Assembly: GCA_002347025.1 (NCBI GenBank)
Contig: DEAE01000024.1
Location: 403,852 to 467,851, forward strand
DNA: 64,000 nucleotides
Direction: 5' to 3'
Source: Acidobacteria bacterium UBA2990
GTDB lineage: Bacteria > Acidobacteriota > Vicinamibacteria > Vicinamibacterales > UBA8438
Under the pieces are notes generated by a model. The model was given only the letters and a program-made list of their open reading frames with translations, searched no databases and had not been told where the DNA came from. Shown piece by piece: positions 26,172 through 34,082 of the stretch. Position 1 is the stretch's first letter. Every line of letters begins with the position of its first letter. Made by a program: the position numbers and the translations under genes.

Positions 26172-27539
26172 TTAAAGACGACCGGTGCTGTCGCCAACCT
26201 GTTCCATTGAAGCTCCCATCTGGTCGAGCATGGTGAGGAAGAGGTTGGTCATCGGTGTCTCCGGGGGATAGGAGATATGCTGGCCCGGCGTGATCTGTCC
26301 CACCCGCCCTGCTACCAAAGTCGGTAGGTCGTGATGCAGGTGGCGGTTGCCATCGGAAATCCCGCTGCCGTAGACGATCATCGAGTGATCGAGTAGCGTG
26401 CCATCGCCGTCAGCTGTCGTCGAGAGCCTGTCCAGAAGGTGTGCGAACTGCTTGAGGTGGAACTCATTGATTTGCCTTATCTTTTCAATTTTTTCCATGT
26501 CGCCACGGTGGTGCGTGAGTCCGTGATGAGCTTCGGACACGCCAGATTCAGGATAGACCTTAAAACTGAGTTCAAGCCCTATCATGAATGTGACTATTCG
26601 TGTGACGTCCGCTTGGAAGGCAACTGCCATGAGATCAAACATCAGGCTAGCATGTTCGATAAAGCTTTGGGGTACCCCTGGAGCGGGAAGTGGTAGATCT
26701 GGATCTGCAAGGTTCGGGGACTGTTCGGCCTGGAAGATCCGCTTCTCGACATCCCGTACTGAATAAAGATACTCGTCAAGTTTGCGCCGGTCGGTTGTGC
26801 CTAAGGTCGTCTGGAGTGTCCGAGCTTGGTCTAACACCAGATCCAGTACGCTTTGCTCGTAGCGAGCTCGCCGGGCGCGTCGAATCGGGTCTGAATCGAT
26901 GTTTGAGGGCCCAAAGAGCCGTTCGAATGCGGCTCGTGGACTGACTTCCAGCGGCATGGGTGACGCAGGTGTGCGCCATGAAATCGTGTTGCTATAGGCG
27001 CAACTGTATCCACTGTCACAGTTGCCACCGAATAGCCCCTGCTCGCATCCAAGTTCCAGTGAGGCTAGACGGGTTCGATTCCCGACGAGTTGGGCCGCGA
27101 TCTGGTCGACGGACACGCCAGCACGGATGTCTGCCCCGTAGGTCTTCTTCGGATGAACGCCTGTGAGATAACTGGCACCGGCTCTAGCATGGTCGCCACC
27201 GCCATCACCAAGCGCACGTCCCCCGTTGTGAGTTAGTCCGGAGAGTATGGAGAATTGATCGCGGTAGGCTGCCACCGGTTTCAAGATTCGAGGCAGTTCT
27301 TTCGGGAGGGCGAAGGTCTCGGTTTGTAATGGGACTGCCTGATTTAGTTGGTCAGTTGGCTTCCAACTGTCCATGATGATCCCGTTCGGAGCATAGACAA
27401 AGGCCATTCGAGTCGGTGAGGCGGCTCGAACTTGGGCAGTCCGTGCGAAGGCTGGAACCATTGCGTCGAGGAATGGCAGCGCTATGGTGGCCCCAACGCT
27501 TTTCAGGACGGTACGCCTCGAAAGATGGATTGGGCTCAT
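26172..27539 (-). CDS. Tat-exported DUF1552 protein (copy 1)
   Basis: A 455-residue DUF1552 protein. A twin-arginine signal is visible (LSRRTVLKSVGATIALPFLDAMV), so it is probably exported folded through Tat. The family is related to DUF1501/alkaline-phosphatase-like folds. Conserved segments include YAPNGIIMDSWKP, GDHARAGASYLTGVHPKKT and MIVYGSGISDGNRHLHHDLPTLVAG. Its ATG overlaps the stop of the upstream DUF1592 gene (ATGA). The function of the pair is unknown; it is a hallmark of Planctomycetes and Acidobacteria. A second copy lies at 36500. Confidence 0.88.
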   Translation of the reverse strand: MSPIHLSRRTVLKSVGATIALPFLDAMVPAFARTAQVRAASPTRMAFVYAPNGIIMDSWKPTDQLNQAVPLQTETFALPKELPRILKPVAAYRDQFSILSGLTHNGGRALGDGGGDHARAGASYLTGVHPKKTYGADIRAGVSVDQIAAQLVGNRTRLASLELGCEQGLFGGNCDSGYSCAYSNTISWRTPASPMPLEVSPRAAFERLFGPSNIDSDPIRRARRARYEQSVLDLVLDQARTLQTTLGTTDRRKLDEYLYSVRDVEKRIFQAEQSPNLADPDLPLPAPGVPQSFIEHASLMFDLMAVAFQADVTRIVTFMIGLELSFKVYPESGVSEAHHGLTHHRGDMEKIEKIRQINEFHLKQFAHLLDRLSTTADGDGTLLDHSMIVYGSGISDGNRHLHHDLPTLVAGRVGQITPGQHISYPPETPMTNLFLTMLDQMGASMEQVGDSTGRL

Positions 27540-29974
27540 GGGGTTTGTTCCTTTCCACGCCGCATCTGGAATGGGTCGCTGTGCACCACACCGAGCACGA
27601 GACTGGAGAATCGCGCATCTTCGGAAGCTGCCCTCGCGAGAATCGTTTCAATTGCGTCGGAATCATAGCGTTCGAGTCCGCGACCGAGGGCGTAAGTGAG
27701 GAGTTTTTCTGCGAGGTTACGGACGAACTCGTTGTCCCGCGCTTTTAAAATTGCCTTGAGCTCATGGGAGCCTCGAAACGTCGTGCCGTTCGGCAAGGTA
27801 CCTGAGTCGTCGATTTCAAAGGCCCCATCGTGGGTGCGCCAGGCACCAACTGCGTCGTAACGCTCCAGCCCGAAACCGAGTGGATCGATCTGGTCATGGC
27901 AGACGGCGCAGGAAGGATTCGCGCGGTGTGCCTCGAGTTGGCTGCGAAGCGATTCGGTTGAGCCGACAGTGCTCTCGTCTAGTTCGGGTACGCCGTCCGG
28001 CGGGTCCGGAGGGGGAGCACCTAGCAGATTCTCAAGCACCCACTTGCCTCGTAAGACCGGGGATGTACGGGTTGGATGCGAGGACACCGTCAAGATACTC
28101 GCCTGAGTGAGAAGACCGCCACGCTGATTACCCTCTAGAGTGACACGCTTGAACTGTTCTCCGGAGATGCCGTCTATACCGTAGTGATGCGCTAGCGGGC
28201 CATTCAAGAAAGTGAACGGTGCGTCGATCAGGTCAAGAACGCTGCGGTTTTCTTGAATAATGGCTTCTACGAAGAGATGGGTCTCACGACGCATCGCGTC
28301 ACGAAGCTCGTCGTCCACCGTCGGGAAACGGATTGGGTCTGGCTTAGCTCTGTCTAGGTTACGAAGCTGAAGCCACTGGTCGGCAAAATTTTCCACTAGG
28401 GCCGATGATTTTGGATCGCCAAGCATGCGACTCACCTGCGCGTCGAGTACTGCTTGATTCTTGAGTTGCCCCTCATTGGCTAGACGGAATAGCTCGGAGT
28501 CAGGCATGTCTGCCCAAAGAAAATAAGACAGGCGCGTAGCAAGTTCGTGATCGGTAATTCGGTGTGGTTCTTGAGAGGTTGTCGATGGCTCTGATTCGAC
28601 CCGAAACAGGAAGTGTGGAGATAGTAGTACCGCCTGAATTGCGACTCTGACGCCTTCCTCGAAAGAGTCTCCTTCCTTTTGCACACGTTCGACAAGCCCG
28701 ACCAGGCGATCAACTTCTTCTTTCGTCGGTGGTCGGCGGTAGGCTCGGCGCGCAAGGTTAGTCGCGATCTCACCGGCGCATTCCTCACGGTGCTCGCCAG
28801 GTTGATGTCGGCAAATGAAGATCTGGTCGTGGTTGGCCGGTAGACTTGAAATGGGTTCGAACGGACCGACAATATCAAGGTAATCAACATAAAGAATGCG
28901 GCGACCGTCAGGGTTGAGGTTGTCGCGAGGGTCGACGACATCGGCTACGTGGGGGTAGGAAATGCGAAAATCATGTTCGCCGGCCTTGATCGGGAGGCGA
29001 GTGATTATTTCCCCGCGGTCATAGCCAAACGCGTTGACTCCTTCAATGATGGTCTCGTTGAAAATGTTGCCATTCAAGGTGGCGACTACCGGTACAGGCG
29101 GTGCTGCTGTACGCATCTCGTCCATGAAACGGTCGAACTCGGCCGGCGTGTCCGGTGCAGCTGGCCGAGCTCTCTGAGGCTGTGGAGGACGTCTCCGGTA
29201 GTTAGCCACGCGAAATCGAAGTTCGTAGGTTGCGGTCCACGGAAATAGATGGGTGCCGTAGAGGGCACCACGCATAGAGTAAGGCAGGATGTCGGCGCTG
29301 GAGAGGCTGTTGTCAGCGTCGTGTGATCGACGCGCCATGTAGTACGCGAGCTGGATCGGTTCATTTGGAAGCGGTGCTCCAAACACCGCTTCTTGAGAGA
29401 GTTGTTTTGCGGCGGCGATGTATCGTTCCATCAACAAAGGTGAAACTGACAGCACGTCCCCGTTGTTATCGAAGCCGTAGCCTGAGTCGTCAGTTGGAAA
29501 AGCGTTCGCTGGGCGTGAATGTACGCCTAGTAGGCTTCGGACTGTGTTGTTGTACTCGACGCGATTTAATCGCCGAACCGTGACTCGACCTGGGTCGATT
29601 GGACTCTCGGTATCACGTTCCAAAAGTCTATCGACCCAGCTTGTAACGGCGACGACTGTCTCAGGTGATGGCGTCGGTCGACCTATGGGTGGCATTTCAC
29701 CGGAGCGTAACCGGGCGGCGACTTGGTCCCACATTGCCGAGTTTGCCGTCAGGGTGTCGCTTGTCATTACCGAGGCGAAGCTAAGGCCTGCTGTTTTCAG
29801 TTGGTCGTTGTGGCAGGTGATGCAGTACTCGGTAAGGAAAGGGCGTACGGTCTCGTCAAAACTCGCTGTGTTGTCTGACGTGGGGCTGGCGGTCTGAGCA
29901 GAACTAGAGACCGACACGCAGAGTGCGACGGCTGCCAGCATCCCGATGCTCTGGGCCGAGTGTCTGAGATCCAT
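27536..29974 (-). CDS. DUF1592-family c-type cytochrome-containing protein (copy 1)
   Basis: About 812 residues. Signal peptide (SIGMLAAVALCVSVSSSAQ), then a haem-binding CITCH motif, then DUF1587 (LNRVEYNNTVRSLLG), DUF1595, DUF1592 (YFLWADMPDSELFRLA), DUF1588 and DUF1585. A second C-x2-CH motif, NPSCAVCHDQIDPLGFGLERYD, is near residue 710. It is probably a periplasmic or surface electron-transfer protein; no substrate is known. The ATG at 29974 is chosen because the signal peptide starts there; the frame is open to 30175. It overlaps the DUF1552 gene by 4 nt. Confidence 0.88.
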   Translation of the reverse strand: MDLRHSAQSIGMLAAVALCVSVSSSAQTASPTSDNTASFDETVRPFLTEYCITCHNDQLKTAGLSFASVMTSDTLTANSAMWDQVAARLRSGEMPPIGRPTPSPETVVAVTSWVDRLLERDTESPIDPGRVTVRRLNRVEYNNTVRSLLGVHSRPANAFPTDDSGYGFDNNGDVLSVSPLLMERYIAAAKQLSQEAVFGAPLPNEPIQLAYYMARRSHDADNSLSSADILPYSMRGALYGTHLFPWTATYELRFRVANYRRRPPQPQRARPAAPDTPAEFDRFMDEMRTAAPPVPVVATLNGNIFNETIIEGVNAFGYDRGEIITRLPIKAGEHDFRISYPHVADVVDPRDNLNPDGRRILYVDYLDIVGPFEPISSLPANHDQIFICRHQPGEHREECAGEIATNLARRAYRRPPTKEEVDRLVGLVERVQKEGDSFEEGVRVAIQAVLLSPHFLFRVESEPSTTSQEPHRITDHELATRLSYFLWADMPDSELFRLANEGQLKNQAVLDAQVSRMLGDPKSSALVENFADQWLQLRNLDRAKPDPIRFPTVDDELRDAMRRETHLFVEAIIQENRSVLDLIDAPFTFLNGPLAHHYGIDGISGEQFKRVTLEGNQRGGLLTQASILTVSSHPTRTSPVLRGKWVLENLLGAPPPDPPDGVPELDESTVGSTESLRSQLEAHRANPSCAVCHDQIDPLGFGLERYDAVGAWRTHDGAFEIDDSGTLPNGTTFRGSHELKAILKARDNEFVRNLAEKLLTYALGRGLERYDSDAIETILARAASEDARFSSLVLGVVHSDPFQMRRGKEQTP

Positions 29975-30446
29975 AATTACGGATATTAACCTAATGATTC
30001 GCTGGTGAGAACCGATGATGCCCCTTTGATAGGATTTTGTAGCCTGTGCAGGTTTGCCCGGGAGCGGGTCGTTGAGCATGGGCCCACTGGCGACGTTTCG
30101 AGTGGCGCTTCTTGACCCAAGAAGGCATGGGCCACGAGTCGGCGACAGGTGACGGAGAAATCGATCTCCGCGCACGCCCAGACACTGTTCTGCTCAGCGA
30201 CGATAAGGAGCCCATGGCTCCTTGACTGCTACGGTAGGTGGTAGCGCGACATTTCAAGCTGGCCCCAGAACCCGCTACTCGCGGTGGGCCCGGTCGGGCC
30301 CAGGTCGGTGCGGGGCGTTGTTAACCGCATCCTCAGATTTCGCTGGTTCGAACCTCGGGATGATTGTCTGGCCTCCTTGATCAGGAACCGAATGGGGCAG
30401 TTCTTGGGTGCCGTGAGAGGGTGTCGAACACTGGCTTCTAAGGACT
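29975..30446. other. intergenic, one strong hairpin
   Basis: About 470 bases between the selenoprotein gene and DUF1592 copy 1, both minus strand. No gene is supported. The region should hold the DUF1592 promoter. It contains the perfect hairpin at 30205-30223. A GGTTCGAACC at 30348-30357 resembles a tRNA T-loop, but the flanking arms do not pair, so it is not a tRNA. Confidence 0.45.
30205..30223. repeat. perfect 8-bp hairpin
   Basis: AAGGAGCC, loop CAT, GGCTCCTT. It lies about 225 nt downstream (minus strand) of the selenoprotein stop and 230 nt before the DUF1592 start. No T-run follows on either strand. It could be an RNA processing or attenuation element. Confidence 0.4.
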
Positions 30447-31589
30447 TTAACGGTTTGCCCGTTCCCGGTCCAGTAGATCGACATCAAGGGTAAAAGAGAC
30501 CGGGAGCGAAACCGGATCGAAGCATATCGCGTCATCGCAGGCCTGATAGTCAAGCGTTCCACTGAATGTCAGCCCATCTAGTTCTTTGAACGCGTCTTCG
30601 ACGCCTGGTTCACCTGAAACCACAGCCTCTTGGAGTAGTTTGAAAGGTTCTTGATACACCGGGACTCGTTCGTCGAGCGGCTCGAAGTGGTAGATCTCCG
30701 ATTCGGGAAAAAGTACTGGTTCAAAACGCACGTGCTCTACCGGATTGAGGTTGAGGGCTATCACCCTGTATCCGAATGCATCGGCACCCGGTGCGTAAAC
30801 GTGGATGTTGGGATTTGGTTCGACCTCAAGCGCGAAGGAAAATCGCGTCCCCACTGTGATGCTTGTGTTGCTCGGATACGCGGTTAGCTTGAGATGTGCT
30901 GTCTCCCCTTCTATTGCCGCAATAGGCGAGAGTCCCGCGCCTAGTTTGAGCATAACGTTTGCCGTTGTGTTTCGCTCTCGGTAGAACTCTTCGAAAAAAC
31001 GGGCGGTCACCTTCCCTTCCGCGTCGAGCATGAATGTGCCAGGGAAGGGTGTGCCAACAATGTTCGAGCTGGCCCCAAAGACGGAGACGTACTGTCGCAC
31101 ATCGGCGACTACGTCAGGATTCTCTGCGTTTGGTCCCTGTGCTTCAGCGGCTACTGTGTTAAGGATTCCGAAGTCGGTAATCACCGCCGAATTGTCATCC
31201 GAAAGTAACGGGAAGCCGATGGCCCGGCGCTTGGCAAAGTCGGCGAGCACCGTTTCTGAGTCATAGCTGATCGCCGCTACACCTAAGCCTTGTCCGCGAA
31301 GTTCTTCCAGCCGATCTTGCAGCTCCACGAGCTGCGCTTTGCAGTACGGTCACCAATCAGCCGAGCGGTGGAACAGCAGGATGGCGCCGTTTGGGCCCAA
31401 GATTGACCCCCGCGTTTGAAGTCGTCCGTTTTGGTCGGGCAAGCTGAAGTCTGGAACTAGGTCTCCGACCTGAGGACCGAGCGAGGCCACGTTAATGGAA
31501 GTCCGTGACTGCTGGGCTTGGGAAGGAAGGCTCATGAGTAGCACAGTCAGCAGGGCCGGGATGATGATTCGTGCGAAGAACTGTTTCAT
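30447..31589 (-). CDS. candidate selenoprotein: UxxC redoxin fused to a DsbD-alpha-like domain
   Basis: One continuous frame of 381 codons if the TGA at 31352-31350 is read as selenocysteine (residue 80). Order: signal peptide (IIIPALLTVLLMSLPSQAQ), a redoxin/AhpC-TSA fold starting VGDLVPDFSLPDQNG, the active site FHRSADW-U-PYCK (U80, C83), SYDSETVLADFAKRR and GFPLLSD, then a second domain from about residue 220 resembling the N-terminal DsbD domain, with YQACDDAICFDP (C351, C356). In cysteine homologues the motif is WCPYC, so the TGA falls exactly on the nucleophile. A hairpin fitting the bacterial SECIS follows. Start ATG 31589; it follows the CPXCG gene by 42 nt. The alternative is a nonsense mutation or sequencing error. 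Confidence 0.8.
31319..31335 (-). promoter_or_regulatory. SECIS-like hairpin downstream of the in-frame TGA
   Basis: On the minus strand GCAGCTC, loop GTG, GAGCTGC: a perfect 7-bp stem. The apical loop begins 21 nt after the TGA and its first base is G. That agrees with the bacterial SECIS model as I recall it (loop 16-37 nt downstream, G in the first two loop bases). It lies within the coding sequence, as bacterial SECIS elements do. Confidence 0.65.
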
Positions 31590-31631
31590 GATGGTGCATG
31601 CTACCACGACCGGTTGGAGAATTATCCTGGG

Positions 31632-31820
31632 TTATTCGCTTTCCGAGCGTGCCTGCACTATGGTTTCATTCAGGTTATCTGGATCAATAGTTACGGTGAG
31701 TACCATAGGGCGACAGCAAATCTGGCAGTCTTCAATATATTCCTGTAGACGGATTGATCGGTCGATGGCGATTTCTAGGAATTGGCCACAATAGGGACAT
31801 TGGATAAATTTGGTGTCCAT
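31632..31820 (-). CDS. CPXCG-motif zinc-ribbon-like small protein
   Basis: A 62-residue protein of the Cys-rich CPXCG family. Seen: QCPYCG (C8, C11) and DCQICCRP (C32, C35, C36), which would bind zinc in a ribbon, joined by IAIDRSIRLQEYIED. The family is small, widespread and of unknown function. It lies 42 nt upstream of the candidate selenoprotein gene on the same strand, so the two probably share a transcript. Confidence 0.85.
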   Translation of the reverse strand: MDTKFIQCPYCGQFLEIAIDRSIRLQEYIEDCQICCRPMVLTVTIDPDNLNETIVQARSESE

Positions 31821-31921
31821 TGATGGGTTGTGTGAGCGCTTGATCCATACGCAATGGTAAGGGCTGCACGATAGCCCAAGGCTGAGGCTGATTATAATTT
31901 CAGGAGGAGGAACAACAGCTT

Positions 31922-32350
31922 ATGAGAACCACACAAAAGATGACTCTGGCTGATGCCCAAGTGATGATGACCGCAGCGGAGTTGAAAGCTCGCGAGCTCG
32001 GTGTCGATATGGATATCGCGATCACTGACGATAATGGCAGTTTGTTGATGTTTCACCGAATGGATGGTGGCCGAATCACCAGTATTGACGTAGCGATTAG
32101 CAAAGCGTTCACAGCGGCCGCAGCTCGAAAATCCACCCGTGCCTACGGGGAGGTTGGTGGCCCAGGTGGTCCAGCTTTCGGCATTCATGTGAGTAACCAA
32201 GGTCGCTTCATGATCGTGGCTGGTGGCTTGCCGGTGTTCGTTGCAGATGAGATTGTTGGCGGGATCGGATGCAGTTCAGGAACGCCTGACCAGGATGAAG
32301 TAGTTGCTCAGGCTGGCCTCGATGCTTTACTGGCCACGTTGCCAGGCTAG
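31922..32350 (+). CDS. GlcG/HbpS-family (haem-degrading-like) protein
   Basis: A 142-residue single-domain protein of the GlcG/HbpS fold. Seen: AQVMMTAAELKARELG, DIAITDDNGSLLMFHRMDGG, SIDVAISKAFTAAAARKST and VGGIGCSSGTPDQDEVVAQAG. Members bind haem or act in glycolate or cobalamin-related operons; this one has no such partner here. A strong AGGAGGAGG lies 12-15 nt before the ATG, rather far. No signal peptide, so it is cytoplasmic. It converges with the ankyrin gene, leaving 6 nt between stops. Confidence 0.85.
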   Translation: MRTTQKMTLADAQVMMTAAELKARELGVDMDIAITDDNGSLLMFHRMDGGRITSIDVAISKAFTAAAARKSTRAYGEVGGPGGPAFGIHVSNQGRFMIVAGGLPVFVADEIVGGIGCSSGTPDQDEVVAQAGLDALLATLPG

Positions 32351-32356
32351 GTGGTG

Positions 32357-33898
32357 TCAATCTTGGGATTGGCCTTCGGCTCGAGCTGCTAGGACTTTTC
32401 GAAAGTCTTGGCCGAGGTCTTCACCAAGGGTAGTGTCAGCTCCGAGCTGTTCGAGGATCTCGCCGGTTTCTTTGTGGGTGTAAAAGGAACCTGAGCGATA
32501 TTCTCCCTCTGCTGCAATCATCCACGGTGTTTGCCCGCGTTGGTTGATTGCGTTGATATGAGCTCCTTTTTCTACCAGATATGGAACGAGTAGTGTTCCG
32601 CCGAGGTACACGGCTGCGTGTAGGGTCGTTTGCTCGTACTCGTTTGTCGCATTGATATCGAGACCGAGGTCGAGCAGGTATTTGACGGACTTGAGGGCGG
32701 ATTCCTGCAGGGGTAGGTTGTCGCCAAACCACCGGAGTCCATACTTGTCAGCGCCTTCCACGTAGTCCGCACCTGCCGCCACCATTAGTGGGGTAGTCCC
32801 GTCATCAACCCGTATCCGCGGGTCGGCCCCGCTATCAACCAATAGCTGCATAATTTTGAGGTCGTTAAAAGTAGCCGCAAGGAAGAAGGGCGTTGCGCCT
32901 ATGTTCGAGGGTGTCAGTCCGTTGGATTGTCCGATCCGCCGCGAGACAAAGGGGAGGCGTTTTTTTAGTCTAACGTTAGGTTCGGCGCCTCGTTCTAGTA
33001 GAGCTGCTACCACTTTTGGCATGCGGCGTTGGACAGCCGCGTGCAGCGCGGTTCGTCCGGCGCCGGCATGGTTGGGGTTGGCTCCTTGTTCCAGCAGAAA
33101 CCGAGCCAAATTGGCATGACCGCTGTCTATCGCTACGAGCAACGTCGCGGCTTCAGTGTCTGGCACAAAACGCCCACGCGCGTTGGTGTTGCCGCCGATG
33201 CCGTCTGGGGCTGATTCATTAACATCGGCTCCAGCGGAAAGCAGAAGTGAAGCGGCTTCGAGGTTGCCCTGTTGGGCAGCGAACAGCAGAGGGGTAAATC
33301 GGTCTTTTGAACGGGTCGTGGCTGAGGCTCCGGTTTCAAGCAGTGTGCGGGCGACCTGTGTGTGGTGGTTGGCTACTGCAAACATCAGTGCTGTTTGGCC
33401 TAGAGTCGCCTCGGCTTTGTTCGGGTCAGCCCCTGCAGCGAGCAATCGTCGGATTACGTCGAGACTACCCACGCGAGCAGCTGTCATTAGCGGCGTTTCA
33501 CCGTTGCCACGGGCGGCGTTCGCATCTGCGCCGGCGTTTAGGAGAGCCTCGACGATGGGCAGATTCCCATTCAGGCAAGCCAGTGAGAGGGGGGTGACCC
33601 CATGATCGTCTGAGAACGTGGGGTTGGCGCCCGCCTCGAGTAGAGTTCGGACTAGGTCCAGGGCATCTCGGTGTGCCGCCCAGTGCAGAGCTGTCGTGCC
33701 GTCCCCGTAACGACCGTTGACGTCGGTTCCTGCTTCGAGTAGCTCGCTCACCGCTGGGCGGTCAGCACGCTTTGCTGCATCGATGAGTGCAAGCGAATCT
33801 GGGAGTAGCTCCGCCCCATTGGCTGTAAGCTGTGTGAGGCCTGTCAGGGTGACGGCTGCGATTAATACGGGGCTCACTGGGTGTCGCTGCATTTTCAT
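32357..33898 (-). CDS. secreted ankyrin-repeat protein
   Basis: A 513-residue protein with an N-terminal signal-like segment (VLIAAVTLTGLTQLTANGAE) and about twelve ankyrin repeats, such as DGTTALHWAAHRDALDLVRTL and NGETPLMTAARVGSLDVIRRL. Ankyrin repeats mediate protein contacts. A longer insert around residues 325-345 (RLPFVSRRIGQSNGLTPSN) breaks the regular pattern. Partners are unknown. Similar secreted ankyrin proteins are frequent in acidobacterial genomes. ATG 33898 and 33892 are both possible. Confidence 0.85.
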   Translation of the reverse strand: MKMQRHPVSPVLIAAVTLTGLTQLTANGAELLPDSLALIDAAKRADRPAVSELLEAGTDVNGRYGDGTTALHWAAHRDALDLVRTLLEAGANPTFSDDHGVTPLSLACLNGNLPIVEALLNAGADANAARGNGETPLMTAARVGSLDVIRRLLAAGADPNKAEATLGQTALMFAVANHHTQVARTLLETGASATTRSKDRFTPLLFAAQQGNLEAASLLLSAGADVNESAPDGIGGNTNARGRFVPDTEAATLLVAIDSGHANLARFLLEQGANPNHAGAGRTALHAAVQRRMPKVVAALLERGAEPNVRLKKRLPFVSRRIGQSNGLTPSNIGATPFFLAATFNDLKIMQLLVDSGADPRIRVDDGTTPLMVAAGADYVEGADKYGLRWFGDNLPLQESALKSVKYLLDLGLDINATNEYEQTTLHAAVYLGGTLLVPYLVEKGAHINAINQRGQTPWMIAAEGEYRSGSFYTHKETGEILEQLGADTTLGEDLGQDFRKVLAARAEGQSQD

Positions 33899-34082
33899 TT
33901 AATTTCCCCTAAATATCATCGGGTTCTCCTGCGGCACTGCCGCCAGTCGAACTGGTGCAGGGATAGCCTGATCGACCTTGACTCGTCGCTGTAAGCTTCA
34001 CCATAATATGTAAACGTCTCGTTCAAACACAAGTCCTTCTGAGGCAAGGACCTTGCCCGTTAAGGTCGGGCCAATTCTTCAA

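Noticed and set aside
30348..30357. tRNA T-loop-like sequence GGTTCGAACC, considered as a possible tRNA-Sec because of the nearby selenoprotein
   Set aside because: The flanking five bases on each side do not pair, and no anticodon arm or acceptor stem is found on either strand.
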